DNA of 64,000 nucleotides from Tsuneonella flava (GCF_002870965.1 NZ_PHSO01000004.1:310001-374000), one strand, 5' to 3'; positions 1 to 8,588 are shown, counted from the stretch's first letter. A program made the numbers and translations. The notes: generated by a model not told the origin, from the letters alone.

Positions 1-16
1 CTTTTCAAATCTTGAA

Positions 17-92
17 TGGTGGAGCCTAGCGGGATCGAACCGCTGACCTCCTGCATGCCATGCAGGCGCTCTCCCAGCTGAGCTAAGGCCCC
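17..92 (-). tRNA. tRNA-Ala (anticodon GGC)
   Basis: On the minus strand a 76-nt cloverleaf can be folded. The acceptor stem pairs GGGGCCT with AGGCTCC and includes the G3-U70 pair that is the alanine identity element. The D arm contains AGCTCAGCTGGGAGAGC and the T arm contains GGTTCGATCCC. The anticodon stem is CCTGC/GCAGG around the 7-base loop ATGGCAT, so the anticodon is GGC, reading GCC/GCU. The 3' CCA is encoded. The call is direct from the fold. Confidence 0.96.
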
Positions 93-201
93 GTACCATT
101 CATCTACCGACCGAAATCGGTCTGCCCATCAAATCCGCAACCGCGGGTGACTGACAGGACGCGCCCTTTATGAGCCACGCCCCGCCAATGCAAGAGCGAA
201 A

Positions 202-522
202 TCAATTATCGTCGTCGTCGTCGTCCGAAGATGTCTGAACGCCGAGGTCATCGTCGCCGCCCAGATCGACGTCGTTATCCGGCGAATCATCGTCTTCGTC
301 GATGTCTTCCAGATCGTCGTCGGCAAGGTCGCTATCGGCTTCCTTTTCCTTCTTCTCTTTCTCTTCCTCGAACGGAATCGGCTGCTTGGATTTGAGCACC
401 GGCTCAGGGAACCATTCTTCGCCGCATTCGATGCACGTCACCGGCTCATCTTTGCCGAGATCGTAAAAGCGTTCACCGCACTTGGGGCACGAACGCTTGG
501 TGCCCCATTCTGGCTTGACCAT
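202..522 (-). CDS. FYDLN-type (TIGR02300) zinc-ribbon protein with Asp-rich tail
   Basis: A 106-residue protein with two CxxC pairs (Cys12/15 and Cys30/33) around the family core FYDLGKDE, forming a small zinc ribbon, then a linker and a C-terminal half made almost only of Asp and Glu. This matches the alphaproteobacterial TIGR02300/FYDLN family, whose function is unknown. An upstream in-frame codon at 552 would add ten residues, but the chosen ATG at 522 has AAGGA about nine bases before it and gives the usual family N-terminus. It is divergent from aroA and lies just beyond tRNA-Ala. The acidic tail suggests a protein- or nucleic-acid-binding accessory role, which is inference. Confidence 0.85.
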   Translation of the reverse strand: MVKPEWGTKRSCPKCGERFYDLGKDEPVTCIECGEEWFPEPVLKSKQPIPFEEEKEKKEKEADSDLADDDLEDIDEDDDSPDNDVDLGGDDDLGVQTSSDDDDDDN

Positions 523-706
523 TGTCTGTCCTTGGCTTGGCCTCGACACCATGTGGCATCAGGCGTTTAATTCCGTGGCTGCTTGATGGGTGCGAATAAA
601 CCCTGAATCAAGTAGCGCCGTGAAAAGCGCGCGCGCCTTGCCACACGGCATGGGCGCTGTCAAAGAGCCGCGCGCATTGCAAATATTCAGTACAGCCGGA
701 TCATCC

Positions 707-2032
707 GTGAACAATAACCCCGTCCCACGCCGCTTCACAGCCACTGCCCCTCTGACGGGCCGCCTCCGTGTCCCCGGAGACAAATCGATCAGCCACCGCT
801 CCGTTATGCTGGGCGCACTGGCCGTTGGCGAGACACGCGTAACCGGCCTGCTCGAAGGCGAAGATGTGATGGCTACCGCCGCCGCGATGCGGGCAATGGG
901 CGCTCATGTGGAGAAAGTCGGCGTTGAGTGGCGCATTCACGGCGTTGGTGTCGGCGGCCTGCTGCAACCCGATTCGGCGCTGGAGATGGGCAATTCCGGT
1001 ACATCGACCCGGCTGCTGATAGGCCTGATTGCGAGCCACGCGATCACTGCGAATTTCACCGGAGACGCCAGCCTTTCAAAGCGCCCGATGGGCCGCGTAA
1101 TTGATCCGCTGTCTGTGATGGGGGCCAGCTTCACCACCTCCCCCGGCGGCACTTTGCCGCTGATGATGACCGGAGCGGAACCGGCCGTTCCGATTTCATA
1201 CCGCCTGCCAGTCGCCAGCGCCCAGGTGAAGAGCGCGATTATGCTTGCGGGGCTGAATACACCCGGAATTACGACAGTCATCGAACCCGTGCCAACCCGG
1301 GACCACTCCGAACGCATGCTGCGTGGTTTCGGCGCGCAAGTCGATGTTGGTGAAGAAGGGGGCGAACGCGTCATTCGCGTTCACGGTCAGGCAGAGTTGT
1401 CGCCCCAGCAGATAGAAGTTCCGGGCGATCCCAGTTCCGCCGCGTTTTTCATGGTCGCCGCCAGCCTGATCGAAGGTAGCGATCTACTGATAGAAAACGT
1501 CGGCCTCAACCCCACTCGTGCCGGACTGATCGAAGTGCTCCGCGAAATGGGAGCTAACATTGAAGAAACGAACGCTCGCGAAGTTGGCGGGGAGCCGGTT
1601 GCCGACTTGCGCGTCCGCCATGCTGAATTGCGCGGCATCGACGTCGATCCGGCAGTGGCACCATCAATGATCGATGAGTTCCCAGTGCTGTTCGTGGCCG
1701 CCGCATTGGCGAACGGACGCACCGTCACCCGCGGGCTCGACGAGCTGCGCGTAAAGGAAAGCGATCGCTTGTCCGCAATGGCCACTGCCCTCACCGCTGC
1801 GGGCGCGCGGGTGGAAGAAACCGCGGACGGATTGATTATCGACGGGTCCGGCGGCGAACCATTGCGCGGCGCGATCGGCGCCCCAGTCACCACTCATCTC
1901 GACCATCGTATAGCTATGAGTATGGCAATCGCCGGACTGGCCACGAAAGAAGGTGTGGAGATCGACGATACGCGGCCCATCGCCACCAGTTTTCCCGCAT
2001 TCGAGGCGTTGCTCGATGAGGCAATGGCTTGA
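707..2032 (+). CDS. aroA: 3-phosphoshikimate 1-carboxyvinyltransferase (EPSP synthase), class II-like
   Basis: Cytoplasmic shikimate-pathway enzyme that joins phosphoenolpyruvate to shikimate-3-phosphate to make EPSP. About 441 residues from the GTG at 707. Visible motifs are GDKS (residue 24), GNSGTSTR (residue 95), SAQVK (about 173), RDHSE and NPTR in the first half to middle, and RVKESDRL near the C-terminus. The GDKS / SAQxK / RxHxE / NxTR combination is the class II EPSP synthase signature. The frame is open back to an ATG at 590, but the extra 39 residues do not look like the family and would run into the promoter of the divergent gene. The ribosome site before 707 is weak, so the start is uncertain. 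First gene of an aroA-cmk cluster. Confidence 0.93.
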   Translation: MNNNPVPRRFTATAPLTGRLRVPGDKSISHRSVMLGALAVGETRVTGLLEGEDVMATAAAMRAMGAHVEKVGVEWRIHGVGVGGLLQPDSALEMGNSGTSTRLLIGLIASHAITANFTGDASLSKRPMGRVIDPLSVMGASFTTSPGGTLPLMMTGAEPAVPISYRLPVASAQVKSAIMLAGLNTPGITTVIEPVPTRDHSERMLRGFGAQVDVGEEGGERVIRVHGQAELSPQQIEVPGDPSSAAFFMVAASLIEGSDLLIENVGLNPTRAGLIEVLREMGANIEETNAREVGGEPVADLRVRHAELRGIDVDPAVAPSMIDEFPVLFVAAALANGRTVTRGLDELRVKESDRLSAMATALTAAGARVEETADGLIIDGSGGEPLRGAIGAPVTTHLDHRIAMSMAIAGLATKEGVEIDDTRPIATSFPAFEALLDEAMA

Positions 2033-2286
2033 CCGGGCTCGACATCTATTCGCTGGTTGGGTTTGCTGGCATGGCCTGCATTATCGGCGCATATGCATAT
2101 CTGACTCTGCGACCGACGCACAATCCGTTCATCCTGCATGGCACCAATCTGCTCGGCGCAGCGCTGCTGACAGTGTCTCTGCTGGTCCACACCAACTGGC
2201 CCAGCCTCGTACTTGAAGGATTCTGGGCAGCCATCGCGATTTACGGTCTGATCAAAGCATTGATAAAACGGCAGCAGCGCGCATGA
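2029..2286 (+). CDS. Small CBU_0592-like membrane protein
   Basis: An 85-residue hydrophobic protein with about three membrane segments (roughly residues 5-25, 37-53 and 58-76) and a short basic tail. It resembles the CBU_0592 family of small bacterial integral membrane proteins, for which no function is established. The start is a TTG whose bases overlap the aroA stop (TTGA), and the end overlaps the cmk start (ATGA), so it appears translationally coupled on both sides within one transcript. The tight packing argues that it is a real gene. The family assignment is from overall pattern only. Confidence 0.75.
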   Translation: MTGLDIYSLVGFAGMACIIGAYAYLTLRPTHNPFILHGTNLLGAALLTVSLLVHTNWPSLVLEGFWAAIAIYGLIKALIKRQQRA

Positions 2287-2912
2287 TTATCGCCATCGAT
2301 GGCCCCACCGCGTCCGGCAAAGGTACGATCGCGAAAGCTCTGGCGGCTCACTTTGGCTTGCCGCACCTCGATACCGGATTGCTGTATCGCGCCGTCGGTC
2401 GGCAAGTATTTCTCGACGGAGGAGATCCGGACGATCCCGTCGATGCTCTCGCCGCGACGACCTTTGCTGATGAATTGTTGGGCGATCCCCATTTGCGAAC
2501 CGAAGAATGTGGCGGTCTGGCGAGCCGGGTTTCGATCCACCCGACAATGCGGCAAGCGCTGTTCGAACGGCAGCGGGTATTCGCTGAACAGCCGGGCGGC
2601 GCGGTACTTGATGGCCGCGATATTGGCACTGTGATCGCCCCCGATGCGGACGTGAAACTGTTCATTACCGCCAGTGTCGATGCACGTGCCATGCGGCGGT
2701 GGAAAGAAATGCAGGCGCGTGGCGCCAGAATAACGTTCGACGAAATCGCAGAGGACCTCCGCCGCCGGGATGAGCGCGACATGAGGCGAAAAGATGCTCC
2801 ATTGCGGGTCGCGGACGGTGCCTATGTGATCGATACGAGCGAACTAACCATCGATCAGGCGTTGGCGGCAGCCATCGATGCCACCGAAGAGGCATTGGAA
2901 AGCCGTCGATAG
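2283..2912 (+). CDS. cmk: Cytidylate kinase
   Basis: Phosphorylates CMP and dCMP with ATP in pyrimidine nucleotide synthesis and salvage, in the cytoplasm. The 209-residue protein has the P-loop GPTASGKGT at residues 6-14, LDTG/LYR in the CMP-binding region, and the diagnostic LDGRDIGT followed by VIAPDADVKLF near residue 115. The C-terminal lid carries RRDERD. Length is normal for a bacterial Cmk. The ATG overlaps the preceding stop by four bases. In many proteobacteria rpsA follows cmk directly; here the adhesin region intervenes. Confidence 0.96.
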   Translation: MIIAIDGPTASGKGTIAKALAAHFGLPHLDTGLLYRAVGRQVFLDGGDPDDPVDALAATTFADELLGDPHLRTEECGGLASRVSIHPTMRQALFERQRVFAEQPGGAVLDGRDIGTVIAPDADVKLFITASVDARAMRRWKEMQARGARITFDEIAEDLRRRDERDMRRKDAPLRVADGAYVIDTSELTIDQALAAAIDATEEALESRR

Positions 2913-3407
2913 GCGCAATACTTTCGCCAGAGAGTGTCCTCATCATCGACGCAGCACGAGTGAGAACGCGGCTCTCCTGATTGTGACAGACCAAGTCAAT
3001 CAGCCTGTGGGGGCTGAATAGGCACCTTTATGCCAGACAACTCTCTCACCCCAACAGCTTGCATCAGCTTGGCGTTGTTGAGCACGAAAGCACCACTGGG
3101 AATCAGATGAATAGTTGGCAAATGCCAGAGGCATAGGATGCTTTTGGCAAACGGCTATTGAATACCTGCTCTGCTGGGATCCTCTCGGAATATCGGTTCA
3201 GCTTTGACCACGCAGCACAGGCCGACCCAAATTCAGTGCGCCATAATTAACTCCCCAATGCTTCGTCGACGGGCAGTAACCGGCCCATTCTCACACCCGA
3301 TATACTTCGACCAAATTGCCTCGATCATCTCGCGGATTCAGAAATAACCCCAGCTGAATTTCGAACCTACGGTCACCAGTATGGGGCGTAGCTTGAGACA
3401 AACAAAT
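2913..3407. other. Intergenic stretch, no gene supported
   Basis: About 500 bases between the ends of the convergent cmk and adhesin genes. No ORF of convincing length or composition was found on either strand. On the minus strand around 2998-3260 there are two short overlapping open stretches of 45-55 codons with protein-like composition in different frames (one contains LCLWHLPTIH and ends IQPPQAD before a stop at about 2998). They could be remnants of a decayed gene, but no family can be named. No tRNA fold was seen. Confidence 0.5.
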
Positions 3408-3432
3408 CCCGCCCGAGCATTGCCCGGGCGGG
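3408..3432 (-). terminator. Rho-independent terminator of the adhesin gene
   Basis: Read on the minus strand, an 11-bp GC-rich stem (CCCGCCCGGGC / GCTCGGGCGGG, one G-T pair) closes a 3-base loop and is followed by a T-rich run (ATTTGTTTGT). It lies about 50 bases after the stop of the minus-strand adhesin gene. Confidence 0.8.
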
Positions 3433-3481
3433 ACTGTGTGTTGGCTTCACCAACTACGGTAAGCCGATCAGAGGAGAGAGC

Positions 3482-6400
3482 TTAGAACTCGATCCCCAAG
3501 CCCAGCGAGGCCGTTGTCGCACCGCGGTCCGTTGCGATACGTCCCTGAACAGTGCCACGGTCGTCTTCCGTACGGTAGCTTACACCAAACGCGAGGCCGA
3601 CCTCACCACTCCGCAAGCCAGAGCCGATTGCAAGAGCAACCCTGCCAGGATTGATCGCTTGCGGGAGGGTGCCAATCGCTGCCGCGCTAGCGATACCGGC
3701 ATTGGTATCGTTACGCAGCGCATTCAGGTCGAACCTCAGCTCCTGATTGTTCGCGAAAAGCTGGCTACCGTTGATCGCATCTGTGGATGTGGCCGAAACC
3801 TCACCCGCTGCAACATTGGTGATCCGACGCTCAGCGCCAGCAGCACCAACCGACACGGTATTCGGCCCACTCGCGACGCTACCGTTACCGAGCACAACCG
3901 AGTTCGAACTGTTTGCATCGACAGTAATGTTGTTGCCCACCACGTAAGTGTTGCTGGCAGCAACCGTGTTGCCACTACCAACAGCACCGGAGTTCGTACC
4001 AGAAACGACGTTATTGTAACCAACAGCGGTCGACTGATCCCCACTTGCCTGGTTGCGATAGCCGACAGCCGTCGCCTCCTTGCCAGCCAGCGAGCTATAA
4101 CCAATGGCAGTGCCATTGTTTCCGGTCACCTGTGCCCAGGAGCCAAACGCAGAGCCACCCGTCACACCTTCATCGGTCTTCGCGAAGAAGCCTGTAGCGA
4201 GCGAGTCACGACCGCCAACCGATGCAATGGCATCGAAATCGGCATAGTTACCGGCGCCCTTTTCAGTGTTGGCGTTCCCGTCCGTAGCAATCATGCCGGA
4301 CGGAGCGCTGCCACTGCCACCAACGCTGGTTGCCAGCTTCTGATCTGAATCGGTCGAAGCTTCAGCAACAGCGAGCAAGGGAGCAAGTGAGCTGGTCGCA
4401 GTCGAAACAGCGGTACTCAGGGAGCCCATATTGCTGTTGGTCGTCGACAGACCCGTGCTCAAGGAGCCGACTGCCTGCGTGTTACCCGATACCGTGGTGC
4501 TCAGCGAACCAACGGTGCTCACAGCGCCCGATACGGTCGTGCTCAGCGAGCCCACCGTGCTCACTGCACCAGACACCGTGGTGCTCATCGAGCCAACGCT
4601 GCTGTTGGTCGTCGACAGACCCGTGCTCAAGGAGCCGACAGCCTGCGTGTTACCCGACACCGTGGTGCTCAGCGAACCAACGGTGCTCACAGCGCCCGAT
4701 ACGGTCGTGCTCAGCGAGCCCACCGTGCTCACTGCAGCAGACACCGTGGTGCTCAGCGAACCGACAGTGCTGTTGGTCGTCGACAGACCCGTGCTCAAGG
4801 AGCTGACGCTACTTTCGGTGGTGCTCGCCACTGAGTAGAGTTGGCTGCCGTTGATGGCATCGGTGCTGCTGGCGGTTACGCGACCGGCGGCAACGTTGGT
4901 TACCTGGCGTTCGGCACCCACCGCACCAACGCTGACGACATTGACCGGCGTGGTGCCGGCGAAGTTGCCGTATGTGGTGGAACCGACGGTGGCGTTGATG
5001 ACAGGGTTGCTTGCAGCATCGACGCTGCCTGCACCGAGGGCAACGCCGCCCGCGGTGGTGGCGGAGGCGTTTTTGCCAATAGCGACGGAATCGGTGCCAG
5101 TGGCCCCTTCACCACTATAGTTCGTTCCAGCCGCACTACCCACACTGTTCACACCAAAATAGTGTGCTTCACCGCTAGTCGCTGTGAGGGTTTCGATAGC
5201 CTGATTGGTTGCGAACAGCTGGCTGCCGTTCACGGCGTCGGTGCTAGTCGCGCTCAGCTTGCCCGCAGCAACGTGGGCCACCTGACGTTCTGCACCGGCA
5301 GACCCGACGCTGACAGTGGACGACGCCACCGGCGCACCCGCAAAGGTGTAGCTATTACCACGAATTGTGGTGCCCGTGGTCTGGGCATATGTACCCGCCG
5401 CACTGTCATTGCCGAGCACGACCGAGCCAGCTTTGTTGCTGCCCGCCGGGATATTTACATTGTTGCCGACAACGAAGATGTTGTCGCCATTAACGGTGTT
5501 GTTGTTGCCCACCGCATAACTGCCGTTGCCGTTGACGACATTGGGATCGCCGATCGCACCCGATCCGGTGCCTGTGACGGCATTACCTGTACCGATGGCA
5601 ATGGTGGAAAGACCATCGGCCTTCGCCCCAGTGCCGATGACAATGGAATTTTCTCCGATCGCTTCGACCGACGCCCCGAGAGCGACAGAGAAAGCGCCAG
5701 TCGCTCTAGCCCCAGAGCCAAAAGCGGAAGCATCATCAGCGCTCGCTATACTGGCATTACCGACAGCCAACGCACCGGCGCCACTCGATTGTGCAAAAAA
5801 GCCAACCGCCACCGAACCGGCCCCGCTCGCCACCGACTCCACCCCTAAAGCAGAGGACGAGTCTGCAGTGGCGCTCGCGCTCCTGCCGAGACTAACCGAA
5901 CTTGAAGTACTCGCTTTGGCCTCAGAGCCAATAGCAGTAGCCCCAACGCCAGTCGCGCTAGCCCCAACGCCAAAAGCGGAAGCCCCCCCCTCTTTCGCCA
6001 GACTGGAGCTACCGATAGCCACCGCGCCCGCCGAATTTGATTTCGCGGAATGGCCAATAGCTAACGCACTAATTGCAGTCGCTTGTGATTCAAGCCCGAC
6101 GGCAATTGCATTATCCGCCGACACTAAAGACTGCGGGCCTACAGCAACAGACGAGACACCTTTGGCCGTCGCGTTCCTCCCGACAGCGAGCGCGCTATCT
6201 TTAGATGCCCCTGAGTTATAACCAAGAGCAGTAGCCCCGTCAGCAGTCGCTTTAGCCAGCTGACCAAAAGCAGAAGTATGGTCAACACTTGCGACACTGG
6301 TAGTACCGACAGCTACCGAACCAAGGCCATTCGCATGCGCCGAAAAGCCAATAGCCGTAGCCTGACTTTCCGTCGCAAAACTGTAGGCACCCAAGGCGGA

Positions 6401-7765
6401 AGCATATTCACCTCTAGTTATCGACTCGCGCCCAATAGCGATTGCACTATTTGCATTCGCAGACGCAGTCGAACCAATAGTGATCGCAGACGGACCTTGA
6501 TTCTTCGACTCGCGCCCAATAGCAATTGCACTAACTTCATTCGCGGTCGCAGTCGCACCGATAGAGATTGCACCCCAACCGCCATTTTTCGCTTCGCTCC
6601 CAATAGCAATTGCCTCAGTACCAGTCACATCCGCAACCGTACCGATGGCAACTGAATTATCTGCCCTTGCCTTCGCAGCCACACCGACAGCGATAGCATT
6701 ATTACGGGAACCAGAATAATTATTAGCGCTCTTGCCTATTGTAATATTCGCATTACCGGTGGCGCCCCCACCTGCCTCATTTCCAAGTACAACATTATAG
6801 TCGCCTTTGACATTAGAACCCGCAGAATAACCGACGAAACTATTCTTATCCCCCTTACCGTTATCGCCAGCATGTCCACCGACGGCTACCGATTCCAGGC
6901 CGCTCGCTGTGGCCGAATGCCCGAGCGCGACAGCCCCAGAGCCACTCGCGCTGGCCGCAGAGCCAAAAGCGGAAGTATATATAGAAGTCGCTTTAGCTCC
7001 AGAGCCAAAAGCGGAAGTATTCTTGTCTCTCGCCAGACTGGAGCTACCGACAGCCACCGCCTCCATCGTATTTGATTCCGCGGAATGGCCAATAGCTATC
7101 GCACTAGTTCCAGTCGTCCTTGAGTCGCGCCCGATGGCAATTGATGCATTTCCCGTTGCAGAAGTAGTCGTACCGATGGCAATCGTATTTTCGTATTTAC
7201 CGGAATTTATGTTTGCGTGCCAGCCAATTGCGACGTTTGCAAAACCGGTAGTAGACCGCCCCGCAGATGCGCCAACCGCGACATTACCCTTCCCGCTACT
7301 GTACCCGCCAGCGTAAGTGCCAATCCAGACAGTATCTTCTTGGTTCTCAATGGTAGAACCAGCACCTGCATCATGGACATTCCCGCCACCCGCCCGCGCT
7401 TCCTGCGCGGTTGTGGCCAGCATGCCGCCCAGCACCAGTGCGACGGTGAATTTCTGCATACCGACACGACCGGCCATCGCAGTCAAAGTGTTGCTGCCGA
7501 AATAGGCGGGCAGATCGACATCGGCACCATCGGCACCGAAGGCGACACCTTCGGCAGCCAGCGGGCCAGCGGCGGGCACGCCATAACCGAGCGCGCCGAC
7601 ACCGCGATTGCGACGGCGTTTGATGCCCAGCACCAGACAGCTGGCACGCAGAGCAGCCATGATGCGGCGGCGCATTGTCCAGCCCATCTGTTCATCCCGC
7701 GCAAATTGCCCGGCAAAGCCGGATACGCCGCGGGACGGCGCGCGATCATGAATACGATCGTTCAT
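3482..7765 (-). CDS. Trimeric autotransporter adhesin (YadA/Hia-like, type Vc)
   Basis: A 1427-residue surface adhesin expected to trimerise and pass through its own outer-membrane barrel. Order of parts: a long N-terminal leader of about 125 residues ending in a signal peptide (MQKFTVALVLGG to AQEARA); a large head built from dozens of YadA-type beta-roll repeats of the pattern SxAIGxxAxA (about residues 128-830); neck motifs ATSTDAVNGSQLF, ASSTDAINGSQLY and ATSTDAINGSQLF (near nt 5230, 4850 and 3780); a Ser/Thr/Val-rich coiled-coil stalk (nt 4360-4830); a second short head; and a C-terminal YadA anchor of about 70 residues ending in Phe (GIEF). The start at 7765 has GGAG ten bases upstream. 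An internal ATG at 7459 would give an ordinary signal peptide but has no clear ribosome site. Flanks are AT-rich and repeat-bearing, suggesting acquisition. Confidence 0.94.
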   Translation of the reverse strand: MNDRIHDRAPSRGVSGFAGQFARDEQMGWTMRRRIMAALRASCLVLGIKRRRNRGVGALGYGVPAAGPLAAEGVAFGADGADVDLPAYFGSNTLTAMAGRVGMQKFTVALVLGGMLATTAQEARAGGGNVHDAGAGSTIENQEDTVWIGTYAGGYSSGKGNVAVGASAGRSTTGFANVAIGWHANINSGKYENTIAIGTTTSATGNASIAIGRDSRTTGTSAIAIGHSAESNTMEAVAVGSSSLARDKNTSAFGSGAKATSIYTSAFGSAASASGSGAVALGHSATASGLESVAVGGHAGDNGKGDKNSFVGYSAGSNVKGDYNVVLGNEAGGGATGNANITIGKSANNYSGSRNNAIAVGVAAKARADNSVAIGTVADVTGTEAIAIGSEAKNGGWGAISIGATATANEVSAIAIGRESKNQGPSAITIGSTASANANSAIAIGRESITRGEYASALGAYSFATESQATAIGFSAHANGLGSVAVGTTSVASVDHTSAFGQLAKATADGATALGYNSGASKDSALAVGRNATAKGVSSVAVGPQSLVSADNAIAVGLESQATAISALAIGHSAKSNSAGAVAIGSSSLAKEGGASAFGVGASATGVGATAIGSEAKASTSSSVSLGRSASATADSSSALGVESVASGAGSVAVGFFAQSSGAGALAVGNASIASADDASAFGSGARATGAFSVALGASVEAIGENSIVIGTGAKADGLSTIAIGTGNAVTGTGSGAIGDPNVVNGNGSYAVGNNNTVNGDNIFVVGNNVNIPAGSNKAGSVVLGNDSAAGTYAQTTGTTIRGNSYTFAGAPVASSTVSVGSAGAERQVAHVAAGKLSATSTDAVNGSQLFATNQAIETLTATSGEAHYFGVNSVGSAAGTNYSGEGATGTDSVAIGKNASATTAGGVALGAGSVDAASNPVINATVGSTTYGNFAGTTPVNVVSVGAVGAERQVTNVAAGRVTASSTDAINGSQLYSVASTTESSVSSLSTGLSTTNSTVGSLSTTVSAAVSTVGSLSTTVSGAVSTVGSLSTTVSGNTQAVGSLSTGLSTTNSSVGSMSTTVSGAVSTVGSLSTTVSGAVSTVGSLSTTVSGNTQAVGSLSTGLSTTNSNMGSLSTAVSTATSSLAPLLAVAEASTDSDQKLATSVGGSGSAPSGMIATDGNANTEKGAGNYADFDAIASVGGRDSLATGFFAKTDEGVTGGSAFGSWAQVTGNNGTAIGYSSLAGKEATAVGYRNQASGDQSTAVGYNNVVSGTNSGAVGSGNTVAASNTYVVGNNITVDANSSNSVVLGNGSVASGPNTVSVGAAGAERRITNVAAGEVSATSTDAINGSQLFANNQELRFDLNALRNDTNAGIASAAAIGTLPQAINPGRVALAIGSGLRSGEVGLAFGVSYRTEDDRGTVQGRIATDRGATTASLGLGIEF
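4433..4803 (-). repeat. 168-bp tandem repeats encoding the adhesin stalk
   Basis: Two near-identical 168-bp units begin at 4433 and 4601, and a partial third begins at 4769. Each unit is made of about four 42-bp sub-units coding for 14-residue blocks such as VGSLSTTVSGAVST. 168 bp is 56 codons, or eight heptads, so loss or gain of a unit keeps both reading frame and coiled-coil register. Differences between units are a few single bases. Confidence 0.9.
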
Positions 7766-8340
7766 CAGTTTATAACTCCATCAAAAATCGAAAAGGATTG
7801 CCGCACCGCAGCCCAAAAACGAGCCACGAAGGGGGCGTGCAGCAAAAGACGCCACAATTGCGCGCGCATCACTGGCCCAGTAATAAGAACAAATTGAACA
7901 AACCAGAGTTTGCAATACGAATATCCTTACAGAATCGGGGTGATCCACGCGATCCTTACCGTAACTATATTCGCTATAATGGCCGATCAACGGTCATCTT
8001 ATTGAATACTATCGATTTTTTATTAATAGTATTTAAAATGATAAATGACATCGTAGATTTATCGTGATTTTATCGTGTCTTTCGTGGGATAATGTAAATA
8101 TCGCCAGCGCCTATGTGTTGCGCGCACGACACGGTCACCCTGCCCCACCCCATCGGGGCGCGCCGGATAAGGTTCGGAAAAGTCAAAGGTTACGCAATTT
8201 CAAGAATCATCCGAATCGGCAATATAATATATCCATATCGGATTTATTATATAATAGAATATAATAAATCATCGCAATGCGAAACTTATTATGGTGTTAT
8301 AATAAATAAAGACTGCCATTTTTAATTAAGCCGATCTGGG
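7766..8340. other. AT-rich upstream region of the adhesin gene
   Basis: No convincing gene. Composition is visibly much more AT-rich than the rest of the window, most strongly at about 7960-8090 and 8200-8335, with runs such as ATTATATAATAGAATATAAT. It holds the 5' leader and presumably the promoter of the minus-strand adhesin gene. Short open frames here have no ribosome sites and no protein-like pattern. The composition break suggests foreign origin or a silencer-bound regulatory region; both are inference. Confidence 0.6.
8005..8033. repeat. Perfect 8-bp inverted repeat in AT-rich DNA
   Basis: AATACTAT and ATAGTATT are separated by 13 bases. The position, about 240 bases upstream of the adhesin start, would fit an operator or an upstream hairpin. 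No regulator can be named. Confidence 0.45.
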
Positions 8341-8479
8341 CATGCCCTGTGTCCTTCTGGGTGGTGCTGTCGGGTGGATTGTGTGGTTCACACGAAGGCG
8401 CGAAGACACGAAGTGGGTTTGGTTTGGGGCGGTGACACAACGAAGGGTGCCGCACATTACTCAGCCACCTCACCGTCAT

Positions 8480-8496
8480 CCCGGCCTCAAGCCGGG
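8480..8496. repeat. REP-like palindrome
   Basis: CCCGGC-CTCAA-GCCGGG is flanked by GTCAT on the left and GTCC on the right. This is the common intergenic palindrome form GTCATCCCGG...CCGGGGTCC found in many alphaproteobacterial genomes. It is non-coding and the first of three such elements in a row. Confidence 0.7.
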
Positions 8497-8536
8497 GTCC
8501 AGCTTCTTTTGACGCCGCGCCAGAAGGTAAAGCGGG

Positions 8537-8557
8537 GCCCCGGATCAGGTCCGGGGC
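8537..8557. repeat. REP-like palindrome
   Basis: GCCCCGGA-TCAGG-TCCGGGGC is a perfect 8-bp stem with a 5-base loop, of the same general type as the element 40 bases upstream but with a different loop. Confidence 0.7.
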
Positions 8558-8588
8558 GACGAGGGAGAGATACGGGCCCGCCCTGCCC

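Noticed and set aside
559-783. Minus-strand ORF over the aroA start region
   Set aside because: It overlaps the aroA 5' end and has no ribosome site or family pattern; it is a shadow frame.
4433-4803. Regular repeats read as a CRISPR array
   Set aside because: The repeats are contiguous, coding and in frame with the adhesin; there are no unique spacers.
4841-5848. 335-residue plus-strand ORF inside the adhesin gene
   Set aside because: It is antisense to repetitive head sequence, and repeats keep opposite frames open. No start signal.
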